Translations under genes and position numbers: made by a program | Notes under the pieces: generated by a model | The model's database searches: none | What the model was told of the DNA's origin: nothing | What the model saw: only the letters and a program-made list of their open reading frames with translations | Assembly: GCF_024294905.1 (NCBI RefSeq) | Contig: NZ_JANCOC010000001.1 | Coordinates: 318,879-382,878 of the forward strand | Direction: 5' to 3' | Length of the DNA stretch: 64,000 bases | Origin: Rothia gullae | Lineage (GTDB): Bacteria > Actinomycetota > Actinomycetes > Actinomycetales > Micrococcaceae | Part shown: piece by piece, positions 1-7,709 of the stretch | Layout: every line of letters starts with the position of its first letter | How positions within the stretch are numbered: the stretch's first letter is position 1

Positions 1-457
1 CAGCCTCACCCTTATCGCCCTTAGGACCCTGTTCGCCACGCTTTCCCTGTTCCCCGAGGATATTCGTCCAGTGAAGCTCCCCAGTCGGGGCATGGGTGAG
101 GCCGCGATGAGCCAAATCGATAGTTTCATCGGCGGCCACTTCCAGGAAGCCAGGCGGGAACGGGGCCGGGTTGCCACGCTCGTCACGCAGAGAAGCAGTC
201 ACCTTATACGCCCAGGTTGACGGCTCCATGCCCTCGCCGGGAGCCAGCAGCAGAACCCCCTCCGCGCCACCATGAGGTTCTTCGCGAAGGACACCGTCCA
301 CCAGGTACGCAGTGCGAGCGCCAGGGACATACACGGTCTCCTGATCGGTGGCGTAGCTGGTCGGTGTGAAGGTTACGGTTCCGGTTGCGGGTACCTGGGT
401 CCCGTACTTTTGCTGGTGGGTCTTGAATCGCCCTGTGATGTGGGCGTACTTTGCCAA
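1..457 (-). CDS. Tail fibre protein with collagen-like repeats, 3' end outside window
   Basis: Partial gene of 152 codons that runs off the left edge. It starts at a TTG codon preceded by AAGGAGG at a good distance. The first 130 or so residues form a compact region (begins MAKYAHITGRFK). The last visible residues are Gly-X-Y repeats of collagen type (GEQGKRGEQGPKGDKGEA). Such repeats form trimeric stalks in phage tail fibres. It lies last in the visible tail operon, as expected for a receptor-binding or fibre protein. The rest of the stalk and the tip cannot be seen. Confidence 0.8.
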   Translation of the reverse strand, partial: MAKYAHITGRFKTHQQKYGTQVPATGTVTFTPTSYATDQETVYVPGARTAYLVDGVLREEPHGGAEGVLLLAPGEGMEPSTWAYKVTASLRDERGNPAPFPPGFLEVAADETIDLAHRGLTHAPTGELHWTNILGEQGKRGEQGPKGDKGEA

Positions 458-468
458 TGTTCGCCTCC

Positions 469-639
469 TTATACGGATTTCTTGTGCTGCGGGTAGAAGG
501 TTGCCACGTATGTCTCGAAAACAGTGTCGCCTTCTGCCCAGTCGGTTTGTAGTACCCATAGCCAGGGGCTGGGCGCTTCGTTGTAGGGGTTTTCTACGGG
601 TTCGCCGGCGTCATCGTAGAGGTGCTGCCCACGCCGGGG
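469..639 (-). CDS. Orphan coding frame, probable -1 frame continuation of the gene at 594..800
   Basis: A 56-codon open frame with no ATG, GTG or TTG near its upstream end. It begins just after two in-frame TGA codons and ends at a TAA that overlaps the ribosome binding site of the fibre gene. Its translation looks like real protein (for example LYDDAGEPVENPYNEAPSP, later FYPQHKKSV) and continues naturally from the upstream gene if the ribosome moves -1 between about 639 and 597. It could be a programmed frameshift product, a gene broken by one base, or a sequencing error. The joined product would be about 110 residues. Confidence 0.5.
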   Translation of the reverse strand, partial: PRRGQHLYDDAGEPVENPYNEAPSPWLWVLQTDWAEGDTVFETYVATFYPQHKKSV

Positions 640-800
640 TCATCACCGTCTAGCACCTGCACGGTCGGCTCCGGCTGCCCCTGCGGGTCGGTGAGGTGGA
701 TAACCCCAGCCAGCACCCGCTCGTCCAGCAGCTCCGCACGCAGCCGCTCATTCTCCTGCTGCAACCACAATGCTTTAGCCTGCCACTGCTCCAAAGTCAT
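594..800 (-). CDS. Small tail-region protein, N-terminal coiled-coil part
   Basis: A 68-residue frame starting at an ATG with AAGGAG at good spacing (product starts MTLEQWQAKALWLQQENERL). The N-terminal half is a short coiled coil (LQQENERLRAELLDERVLAG). The last ten residues (GSTSTMTPANP region) look unlike coding sequence, while another frame 1 base away does look coded; see the entry at 469..639. Function unknown; position between a tail tip protein and a fibre suggests a tail accessory or fibre chaperone. Confidence 0.6.
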   Translation of the reverse strand: MTLEQWQAKALWLQQENERLRAELLDERVLAGVIHLTDPQGQPEPTVQVLDGDDPGVGSTSTMTPANP

Positions 801-811
801 TTCGTTTCTCC

Positions 812-2062
812 TTATCGTTTGATGGGAAGGCACACGACATCCAGCCAGAACCTGCCAGATCCCTGCCCGCCCAGGTTGTGCACCACAACATCCGCATGCG
901 ACCGGGATGACGCTAGGTTGGTGCACACTAGCGGCTGCCCGGTAGCGCCAGCTATCGCGAACACCACCGGAAGCTGCACCTGCTCCCTAAACGTCACCCT
1001 GTACGTCCTAGCGCTGTGTGAGGGGATCTCATCCAACGGACCAATCGAGACGAACGCGAACGTCTCAGACTGCTCAAACAGGGAACGCAAATAAAGATTC
1101 TGGTTCACTCGTAGTGTGCCTTGCACGGACACATCCCCGTTCGGGAGCACGACAAGCCCCTTCACATCGGCGCTATTCGACCCGTCCGGCTGCACACCCA
1201 AAGTCAAAGCACCTTGCGGGTTCATGCGCACAACACCCTTGGGGGTGTGCCCGCCATCCGCGCCGGTGCGCATCTCAATCACCGAATCCACGCTACCAGC
1301 GGCGCCACGCCCCGCCTCCGTCAGGATCGAAATGCCCGGCTTGGACTTATCCGAGGTGTGGAAAGTCCCCCGGAACTCGTTTTCGTTGCCGCCGGCGTCA
1401 ATCTTCACCGTCTGCTCACCCAGGTGGTTATAGGCGGCGATACCGTCACGGGTAATCTTCACCCCACGCCGCGCCTCCTTGGTCGTCTGCAACATGCCGG
1501 AGGTGACCATTTTCTGCGCCACCACCTCAGAGGCAGCCAGCCCCTCAATGACGGTTGCCCGCGCCAGGATTGCATCCTCAGTCACGACGAGTTTCTTTGT
1601 TTCGGTGCTCATGGCGCGCACCACCTGTGCGGCCAGCTCCTGCGTCACGTTCAAACGCCGCACATCGATAGTGCCGGGCACAATCATGTCCCGCCCAATC
1701 CACGGCTCCGACAAGCTTTTGAGCCCCGCCACCGCCTTTTTGGTGATGGCGTCTTTGCTTGTCTGCTGCTCCACTGCCTGGATGCGGGACTCCGCCTCGA
1801 CCAGCCCAAGCTCTGCCTTCTGAAGGGTTTGTCGTGCCTGCGATACGACCTTGGTTGCCTCCGAGAGGCGCGCGTCGAAGCTGGCGATAGTGTCTCCATC
1901 CCAGCGGCGAGCCGTGCCGGCGGCGTCCATGTACAGGGTGGCCTCTGCAGCAGTGGCAATCTTGATTCCATGAGGTGTTGAGGCTGGCACACGCAGCCGG
2001 CGCATCTGCTCACGGAGCGTATCGGCGGTGCGGGTAGGGCGCTGGTCAATATACATCACCAT
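812..2062 (-). CDS. Phage tail tip / minor tail protein with N-terminal coiled coil
   Basis: 416 residues. The start at 2062 has GGAGG six bases upstream; a second ATG lies two codons inside. Residues 60 to 110 form a coiled coil (alternating A/L/E/Q, for example ARQTLQKAELGLVEAESR). A central region resembles phage fibre or tip proteins that list sampled domains (IVPGTIDVRRLNVTQELAAQ). The C-terminus is a beta-rich head. The gene lies directly left of an IS200/IS605-type element that now separates it from the upstream tail gene at 3932..5041. Exact role is inferred from position and style only. Confidence 0.65.
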   Translation of the reverse strand: MVMYIDQRPTRTADTLREQMRRLRVPASTPHGIKIATAAEATLYMDAAGTARRWDGDTIASFDARLSEATKVVSQARQTLQKAELGLVEAESRIQAVEQQTSKDAITKKAVAGLKSLSEPWIGRDMIVPGTIDVRRLNVTQELAAQVVRAMSTETKKLVVTEDAILARATVIEGLAASEVVAQKMVTSGMLQTTKEARRGVKITRDGIAAYNHLGEQTVKIDAGGNENEFRGTFHTSDKSKPGISILTEAGRGAAGSVDSVIEMRTGADGGHTPKGVVRMNPQGALTLGVQPDGSNSADVKGLVVLPNGDVSVQGTLRVNQNLYLRSLFEQSETFAFVSIGPLDEIPSHSARTYRVTFREQVQLPVVFAIAGATGQPLVCTNLASSRSHADVVVHNLGGQGSGRFWLDVVCLPIKR

Positions 2063-2126
2063 GCGTTGCCTCCTTCTTTTAGCTGGTGGGTGGTGAGAAA
2101 CCCACGTCCGTCAGGGCGTGGATGAA

Positions 2127-2564
2127 TCACCACAAAGGATTCCCCGGCCCCCGAGGAACCTGCCCCTGCTGCTGCACATAGACCCTCACCTTCTCCAAAG
2201 GCGCCCCACCTGTCGAAGCCACAAAATACGACGGTGACCAAAAATGTTCACCCCATAAAGCCCGCTGCACTTCCTCAAACCCAGCCGCTCGCACCCGCTT
2301 AGCAGTATTGGTCTTAATAGCCCCAATCAGGGTGGATAGAGAAACTTTGGGTGGGTAGGTAATCAGCAGGTGGGCGTGGTCTTGATTTGTGTTGAACTCA
2401 TCTACTACAACATCAAATCGCTGGCAGACCTCGCGGGTGGTCTCTTCAATCAGGGCATGGACACGCTCGGTCATCACTTTTCTGCGGTATTTGGGGGTTA
2501 AGACAATATGAGCATGCAAATCATAGACCACATGCCTACCACGCCTGTAATCATCTTTATTCAC
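2127..2564 (-). CDS. tnpA: IS200-type HUH transposase TnpA (element 1)
   Basis: 145 residues from a GTG start, the usual length for this family. TnpA excises and inserts the element as single-stranded DNA through a tyrosine nucleophile. The metal-binding HUH motif is visible as DHAHLLITYPP, and the catalytic tyrosine is probably in RVYVQQQGQ near the C-terminus. The longer open frame up to 2684 was rejected as start because it would overlap the tnpB start region. The gene looks intact. Confidence 0.9.
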   Translation of the reverse strand: MNKDDYRRGRHVVYDLHAHIVLTPKYRRKVMTERVHALIEETTREVCQRFDVVVDEFNTNQDHAHLLITYPPKVSLSTLIGAIKTNTAKRVRAAGFEEVQRALWGEHFWSPSYFVASTGGAPLEKVRVYVQQQGQVPRGPGNPLW

Positions 2565-2630
2565 AGTGTTTTTCCTTATTGTAGAGTGTATAATTCTAGG
2601 TAGTATTTTACGGTAGATTGGAGGTGAACC

Positions 2631-3818
2631 ATGAGCAAGCAAGGGTACAAAACGAGAATCTACCCCACCAGCGGGCAAGAACAAGACTTAGCGCGTATCT
2701 TCGGCTGCGTCCGGTTCATCTTCAACCAGTACACCGCCTACCGTGACTACGAATATGAGAATCAGGTGCAGCAGCGTAAGACCTACTCACAATTACGCTC
2801 TATCTTGACAGTCAGTAATAAAAAGACGGCTTTCCCCTGGCTTACCCAGGCACCAGCGGCTGCTTTGCAGGAGTCCTGCACTCAGGCTAAAGATGCCTAC
2901 GCTGCAATGGTGAAAAAACGTGCCGCGGGCAAGAAAGCAAAAAAACCCAGACGTACCCGTAAAGGGGTTCAGTCGTTTCGCCTACCTGGGGCCAACTCCT
3001 TCAAAATCAAGGCCTACGACGCCAAGCGCGGGAAGTTCAAGCTCTACATCCCCAAGGTCGGCTGGGTCAAAGGCAAGGCAGGGCGCAATGTAGAGACTGC
3101 CACCAGCCTCACCATCAGCAAAGACAGCACCGACAAATACTGGGCCTCTTTTATCCTTGAAACCCAGCCCCGCGCTGCCGCCCCAGCCCAGGCTGCCAGT
3201 ATTGATCTAGGGCTTACCCACCTTGCTGCCATCACTACCACTAGCGGGTACAGGCACAAGATTGACACCCCACAGTTTTACCGGAAAAACCAGCGCAAAC
3301 TTACCCGTGCTCAACGTAAGTTTGCCCGCACCAAGAAAGGCTCAAACAACCGCGCAAAAGCTGCCACCAACGTAGCTAAAGTCCACCAAAAAACCCGCAA
3401 CCAGCGCAATGACCACCTGCACAAACTCACCTCTACTATCACCCGTGAAAACCAAACAGTGGCAGTAGAAACACTGAACATCGCAGGACTCTCGCGCACC
3501 CGGTTAGCGAAATCAATCAATAACGCTGCCTGGGCAACACTCATCAGCATGTTGGACTATAAACTAGCTAACGCCGGCGGGAGGCTTATCAAGATTGATA
3601 GGTTCGCCCCCACTACCCAGGCCTGCTCTGTGTGCGGGGCGCCAGGGGGCAAGAAGGCGTTAAACATCAGAACATGGGTATGTACCCACTGCAATACCCA
3701 CCTTGACCGTGACTACAATGCGGCGGTGAATATCATGCTCGCGGCAGGGCTTGCCGAGAGCCTAAACGCTTGTGGAGAGGGTGTAAGACGTCAGCTTGCT
3801 GGCGCTGTCCTTGTGTGA
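2631..3818 (+). CDS. tnpB: TnpB RNA-guided nuclease (element 1)
   Basis: 395 residues, start ATG after GGAGGTGAACC. TnpB family proteins are RuvC-type nucleases guided by an RNA from the element's right end; they help keep the element in the genome. The three RuvC acidic residues are in place: D in ASIDLGLTHL, E in VAVETLNIAGL and D in THLDRDYNAA. The zinc ribbon CSVCG...CTHC is complete. N-terminal HTH/WED part begins KQGYKTRIYPTSGQEQ. All key residues are present, so the protein is probably active. It differs clearly from the TnpB of the second element. Confidence 0.93.
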   Translation: MSKQGYKTRIYPTSGQEQDLARIFGCVRFIFNQYTAYRDYEYENQVQQRKTYSQLRSILTVSNKKTAFPWLTQAPAAALQESCTQAKDAYAAMVKKRAAGKKAKKPRRTRKGVQSFRLPGANSFKIKAYDAKRGKFKLYIPKVGWVKGKAGRNVETATSLTISKDSTDKYWASFILETQPRAAAPAQAASIDLGLTHLAAITTTSGYRHKIDTPQFYRKNQRKLTRAQRKFARTKKGSNNRAKAATNVAKVHQKTRNQRNDHLHKLTSTITRENQTVAVETLNIAGLSRTRLAKSINNAAWATLISMLDYKLANAGGRLIKIDRFAPTTQACSVCGAPGGKKALNIRTWVCTHCNTHLDRDYNAAVNIMLAAGLAESLNACGEGVRRQLAGAVLV

Positions 3819-3934
3819 AGCAAGAACCCATCGAGAACTAGCCTGTGGTGGTGATGGCCGGTGATGAACTCACCTGGCCGGAATCGCAGTCTGGTTGGTA
3901 GGAAGCCCCTCCCGTGAGGGAGGGGAGGAAGTCA
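3750..3934 (+). ncRNA. Candidate guide RNA (omega/reRNA) at the right end of element 1
   Basis: In TnpB systems the guide RNA covers the tnpB 3' end and the right end, with the guide taken from the adjacent flank. Here the region after tnpB shares blocks with the same region of element 2 although much of the rest differs: a CGAGA...AGCC block, GGTTGGTAGGAA or GTTGGTAGGAA, a hairpin and GAGGAAGTCA. This conservation supports a structured RNA. The guide would begin with the tail-gene sequence right of 3934. The 5' end is not determined. Confidence 0.45.
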
Positions 3935-5041
3935 CTTGTTCTCCCACTGTGCCTGCTGGAAATCCAGTGTGACCTGTGGGCTGAGGTCGCCGTTCATCTT
4001 GATGATTCGCATAGGTCGAGTGCCGTCGGGAATCGTCTTCCAGCCGGCGAGCGTCACATTCGCAGTGTCCCCGACAAAGAATGAGCCCAGAGGCGTTTTC
4101 TGCGAGTTCGCAGCGAACGTCAGCGTGACCTGGTCAATCATCGCCTGGCGGGATAGGAGCTCACCGTGCGCCTTCTGTCGTAGGACGTCGGGGCTTGCTT
4201 GGTCTGCATCGCTCATCACGTCTTCGACAAAGGGTTGGTCGCGGCGCCAGACACTTGAGAGGATCTCAGCATGGGCGCGGGCCGTGCCCTCGCCCTCGCC
4301 CGCACCAGTGCACCAGATACGGTGCACTAGATTCTTGCCAGAGGAAGTCACAGAGACGTCCGGAACCTCACCCATATCGGCGGTCGTGTCAAAGTCAGGA
4401 ACCCAATCCTGAGCAATGAACGGCCACCCCTCTGTGCCGTGCACGAAAGCCCATTCAATCCGTGTCTGCGCGTCATCTGCCCAGCGTGGGCGAATCATAA
4501 TGTCAGGACCGTTGATGACACCCGATAGCTCAGTCCATCGCTTACCAATGAGGTTGTTTGCGAGGTTCCACCCCTCATACGTTCGCTCACGCTCCCCCAC
4601 CGTATCGCCCACCGTGCCATGCACCAGCGGCAGCGCCCCACCCGGGCGGTCCATCGCATGCACAGCGAGCGCCCAGGCAATTTCGCCTAGTGTGGTTTTG
4701 CGGTATTCGAGGGTTTGCCAGATGGTGCGTTTTTCGAAGAGTGCTCGGAGGCCTTCGGCTTTGATTTCGAGGCTGGTTGTTGTTTCTTTGCCCCAATCCG
4801 TGATTGGGCCGGCGATGATGGGGCGCGCTATCCCGTCTGCTGCGGTGTAGGTGAGGAGGACTCCGCCTGAGAGAGGTTCCCACCATGTGGGGTTGATGGT
4901 GTTGAGGTGCTTCTTATCGACGGTGAGGGAGATTTCCTCCGTTTTGTTGAGCTCGATGCTCCAGGAGGCGTTGTGCACGGTGATGGGCGGGCCCACTTGT
5001 CCGGTGGTGGTGTGGATCCAGTGCAGCCCGTACCCGGTCAT
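3932..5041 (-). CDS. Siphovirus Gp37-like tail protein (tail tip), 3' end altered by IS insertion
   Basis: 369 residues. Resembles the actinophage tail proteins of ReqiPepy6 Gp37-like type, which lie between the distal tail protein and fibres. Start ATG at 5041 follows AGGAGGAACA. Motifs include WSIELNKTEEISLTVDK near the N-terminus and a C-terminal VTLDFQQAQWENK. The TGA stop (3932..3934) is formed by the last three bases of the neighbouring insertion element, so the original C-terminus has been replaced; the loss appears to be only a few residues. The start is also separated from the upstream gene by the second element. Confidence 0.72.
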   Translation of the reverse strand: MTGYGLHWIHTTTGQVGPPITVHNASWSIELNKTEEISLTVDKKHLNTINPTWWEPLSGGVLLTYTAADGIARPIIAGPITDWGKETTTSLEIKAEGLRALFEKRTIWQTLEYRKTTLGEIAWALAVHAMDRPGGALPLVHGTVGDTVGERERTYEGWNLANNLIGKRWTELSGVINGPDIMIRPRWADDAQTRIEWAFVHGTEGWPFIAQDWVPDFDTTADMGEVPDVSVTSSGKNLVHRIWCTGAGEGEGTARAHAEILSSVWRRDQPFVEDVMSDADQASPDVLRQKAHGELLSRQAMIDQVTLTFAANSQKTPLGSFFVGDTANVTLAGWKTIPDGTRPMRIIKMNGDLSPQVTLDFQQAQWENK

Positions 5042-5104
5042 TGTTCCTCCTGCTGTTGTTGGTTATCCAGATTGCTAAGAAGACTCCACCCTTTAGGGTG
5101 GAGA

Positions 5105-5524
5105 TCAGACACCAGGCCGATCCTGAGACCTCACATACTCAGCAATCACACTCAATGGCGCACCACCAGCAGAACCAGCATAATAGGACCGCGACCACAA
5201 ATGCCCACCCCACAAAAACGGGGTAATCTCAGCCTCAAAATCACGCCGCAGCACACGAGATGAAACCCCCTTAAGAGAGTTCACTAGCTTAGAAACGCTT
5301 ATAGTTGCTGGGTAGTGCACTAGCAGGTGAACATGGTCTGTTTCCCCGTTGAACTTATCTAAGACTGCGCCGAAGTTCTCGCAGACCTCTCGCATGGTTT
5401 TCTCGCAAGCAGTGAGCATGTCGTGAGTGAATACATCACGCCGATACTTAGTAATGAACACCAAGTGAACATGCAAGTCCCAAACTGTATGCCTACCACG
5501 CCTAATATCGGCATCGTTTTCCAT
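5105..5524 (-). CDS. tnpA: IS200-type HUH transposase TnpA (element 2)
   Basis: 139 residues from the ATG at 5524 (product starts MENDADIRRGRH), which fits family length better than the longer frame up to 5596. The HUH motif reads DHVHLLVHYPA. The catalytic tyrosine is probably in IAEYVRSQ near the end. About half of its residues look shared with the element 1 TnpA by eye, so the two are relatives and not a recent duplication. Confidence 0.9.
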   Translation of the reverse strand: MENDADIRRGRHTVWDLHVHLVFITKYRRDVFTHDMLTACEKTMREVCENFGAVLDKFNGETDHVHLLVHYPATISVSKLVNSLKGVSSRVLRRDFEAEITPFLWGGHLWSRSYYAGSAGGAPLSVIAEYVRSQDRPGV

Positions 5525-5548
5525 GACACCAAGTATATAATAGGGGTT

Positions 5549-6781
5549 ATGAGTATCAAGCGTTACCGTTACCGCGCTTACCCGAAACCAGGGCAAAAAC
5601 AGCCGATTGCTGCCCTATTTGGGTGCGTTCGCGTGGTCTATAACGACGCGCTTGCCTACTCAGAAAACTGCTACAAGGAAACAAAGAAAAAGCCATCTAA
5701 CAAAGAACTCTCAGCCCGTCTTACCAACCTGAAAAAGACTGCTGAGAAGTCTTGGCTCTCTGATGTTTCTGCTGTTCCTCTGCAACAGTCTTTGCGTGAT
5801 CTGGATAAGGCATACAGTAATTTCTTTGCCTCAGCCACCGGCAAACGTAAAGGCCCTAAAGTCAGTGCACCACGCTTCAAGAAACGATCCTCACGACAGA
5901 CAGCTAGGTTCACTTCTCAAGCCTTTTCTGTTCGCCAGACAAGCCACGGTGTAGGATTCGTTCGATTATCTAAAATCGGGGAACTGCGCTTTGTGCTCTC
6001 TCGTGCTCTACCCCCTAGCCCTACATCTGTAACCCTGATTCAAGAATCAGATGGGAACTATTATGTTTCCTTCGTTGTCGAAGCAGAACCTAAGAGCACC
6101 CCAGCTCCTACCGCTTACGCCGTAGGAGTAGACATGGGACTCAAAGACCTGGCTATCACCATCAACAGCAACGGGCAAAGCACTGTCTATGCCAACCCCA
6201 GACCTTTGCGGAAGGCAGAGAAGAAACTAGGGAAACTGCAACGACAGTTAGCCCGAAAGAAGAAAGGCAGCAACCGTTATGCTAAGCAACGCCTACAGGT
6301 AGCTAAAGCCTATTCCAAAGTGAAAAACACCCGTTCCCATTACCTGCACCAAGTAGCGAACCAGATCGTTGATGAAAACCAAGTCATCGCCCTGGAAACC
6401 CTCTCAATTGCTGGTCTTGCTAAGACTAGGTTGGGTAAGAGTGTGCTGGACGCTAGTTGGGGACAGCTCACCCGCTTGATTAAGGAAAAAGCAGTAGAGC
6501 GGGGGCGTGAAGTGGTGGGGATTGACCGCTTCGCTCCTACTACTCAGACTTGCTCTATCTGCGGAACACCTAACGGCAGGAAGCCGTTGAATGTTCGGGA
6601 CTGGGTGTGTGTTGGTTGTGGTAGCCGCGTTGAGAGGGATTTGAACGCGGCGGTTAATATTATGCTCGCGGCAGGGCTTGCCGAGAGGATAAACGAACAT
6701 GGAGGAGATGGTGTAAGACGTCGGCTTGCCGGTGCGGTCATTGTTGATACCGTTCACCCACCGAGAGCAGCCACGCTTTAG
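5549..6781 (+). CDS. tnpB: TnpB RNA-guided nuclease (element 2)
   Basis: 410 residues from the ATG at 5549 (product starts MSIKRYRYRAYPKPGQ); an upstream frame extension overlaps tnpA and is unlikely. RuvC acidic residues are visible in VGVDMGLKDLA, IALETLSIAGL and RVERDLNAAVN; the zinc ribbon CSIC...CVGC is complete. The C-terminal tail beyond RRRLAGAVIV is encoded by the element's right-end hairpin. The protein appears intact. Confidence 0.93.
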   Translation: MSIKRYRYRAYPKPGQKQPIAALFGCVRVVYNDALAYSENCYKETKKKPSNKELSARLTNLKKTAEKSWLSDVSAVPLQQSLRDLDKAYSNFFASATGKRKGPKVSAPRFKKRSSRQTARFTSQAFSVRQTSHGVGFVRLSKIGELRFVLSRALPPSPTSVTLIQESDGNYYVSFVVEAEPKSTPAPTAYAVGVDMGLKDLAITINSNGQSTVYANPRPLRKAEKKLGKLQRQLARKKKGSNRYAKQRLQVAKAYSKVKNTRSHYLHQVANQIVDENQVIALETLSIAGLAKTRLGKSVLDASWGQLTRLIKEKAVERGREVVGIDRFAPTTQTCSICGTPNGRKPLNVRDWVCVGCGSRVERDLNAAVNIMLAAGLAERINEHGGDGVRRRLAGAVIVDTVHPPRAATL

Positions 6782-6829
6782 CGTGGTTGTTGGTAGGAAT
6801 CTACCCCGTGAACGGGGTAGAGGAAGTCA
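6690..6829 (+). ncRNA. Candidate guide RNA (omega/reRNA) at the right end of element 2
   Basis: By position this corresponds to the candidate in element 1: it overlaps the tnpB 3' end, contains two hairpins and ends in GAGGAAGTCA at the element boundary. The conserved core TGGTAGGAA lies just before the terminal hairpin in both elements. The guide would be the tail-gene sequence starting at 6830. Transcript ends are not known. Confidence 0.45.
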
Positions 6830-7699
6830 ATCTTTGGCGACGCCGATGTCGGTGACGGTGATGACGTCGCCGGGGAACGGGAAGCCGCCATTTTCGCCGC
6901 GCACGACCCAGTACGGGTGCCCGTAGGTGGTGTGGCGGACGATGTAGTGGATGCGGTGCTGGCCCTTCTGCAGTGTCTGGATGGTGGAGAAGTCCTTTGA
7001 TTCCCAGACGTTGTTGAAGGCGCGTTCACGGCGGAGTACCAGTCGGTCGTCGATGTAGACGTCGTAGAAGAGGGAGCCGTTGGCGATGACCGGGGTGACA
7101 TTTGTTTCGCTGGTCGCTGTGGTCACCGTGGAGGTGAGGCGAATGTCGACGGTTCGGTCAGTCGGGACAAAGAAGGTGCCTGCCCCGCGGCGGAACTCTC
7201 CAAGATTGTGCGGGGTGTCGCGAGTCGTCTCGTGGTGGAAGAGAACGCCGAGGGAGCCACCGACCGGGCGAGAAAAGACGATGTTGCCGGCCTCCTGGGT
7301 GGCGTTTGTCGCCTTGACGTTCGCACGAATCTCACGCTTGGACAGCATCACTGCGTTGGCCGGCACGGTCGCACCGATTGCCACTTTGGATGCCACGGAG
7401 CCGTTGACAGGCTCTGTCAGCTGCTGAACGTAGATGTACTCGACTCGCGCCCCGTTAGTCGGGGCGGGCTGAGTCGTGATCTGCTGCGCAGGCACCGGCA
7501 CGAGTACTGCACGACCCGGCGCGAGGTGGATGCACACAGCACCGGCGGTAATCTGGTAGCTCATTGCGGCGGTGCCCTTAACCTCGCAACCGCTGATAAT
7601 TCCAGGCTCGGGGTACTGCGCGGCAATGACTGCCTGCAAGTCATCAGGCGTCGTTCCATTGCCATTACGGTCAGGTGCCATACCGAAACCGGTAGTCAT
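6827..7699 (-). CDS. Phage minor tail protein, 3' end altered by IS insertion
   Basis: 290 residues from the ATG at 7699, which has GGAGAG upstream; the open frame extends further but that part overlaps the upstream gene. N-terminus MTTGFGMAPDRNGNGTTPDD is followed by beta-rich segments and a C-terminal domain of fibre or baseplate type. The TGA stop at 6827..6829 comes from the right end of element 2, replacing the original end. It lies between the distal tail protein and the Gp37-like protein. The exact role is unknown. Confidence 0.65.
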   Translation of the reverse strand: MTTGFGMAPDRNGNGTTPDDLQAVIAAQYPEPGIISGCEVKGTAAMSYQITAGAVCIHLAPGRAVLVPVPAQQITTQPAPTNGARVEYIYVQQLTEPVNGSVASKVAIGATVPANAVMLSKREIRANVKATNATQEAGNIVFSRPVGGSLGVLFHHETTRDTPHNLGEFRRGAGTFFVPTDRTVDIRLTSTVTTATSETNVTPVIANGSLFYDVYIDDRLVLRRERAFNNVWESKDFSTIQTLQKGQHRIHYIVRHTTYGHPYWVVRGENGGFPFPGDVITVTDIGVAKD

Positions 7700-7709
7700 G
7701 GGTGCTCTC

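Larger units (their letters stand above)
2095..3934. mobile_element. IS200/IS605-type element 1 (divergent tnpA and tnpB)
   Basis: Contains a HUH-type tnpA on the minus strand and a tnpB on the plus strand, divergent with 66 bases between starts. The left end carries a hairpin (CCACGTCC GTCA GGGCGTGG, from about 2102). The right end carries another hairpin (CCCCTCCC GTGA GGGAGGGG, 3906..3925) followed by GAGGAAGTCA. The second element in this window ends with the same GAGGAAGTCA, which fixes the right boundary at 3934. The left boundary is known only to about ten bases. It sits between two tail genes and lacks the terminal inverted repeats and target duplication of DDE elements, as usual for this family. 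Confidence 0.85.
5078..6829. mobile_element. IS200/IS605-type element 2 (divergent tnpA and tnpB)
   Basis: Same architecture and orientation as element 1 but clearly different in sequence. Left hairpin CTCCACCC TTTA GGGTGGAG begins near 5082. At the right end are two hairpins: CCACGC TTTA GCGTGG, overlapping the tnpB stop, and CTACCCCGT..ACGGGGTAG, followed by GAGGAAGTCA ending at 6829. The left boundary is uncertain by about fifteen bases. It is inserted at the end of the tail gene 6827..7699. Confidence 0.85.
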
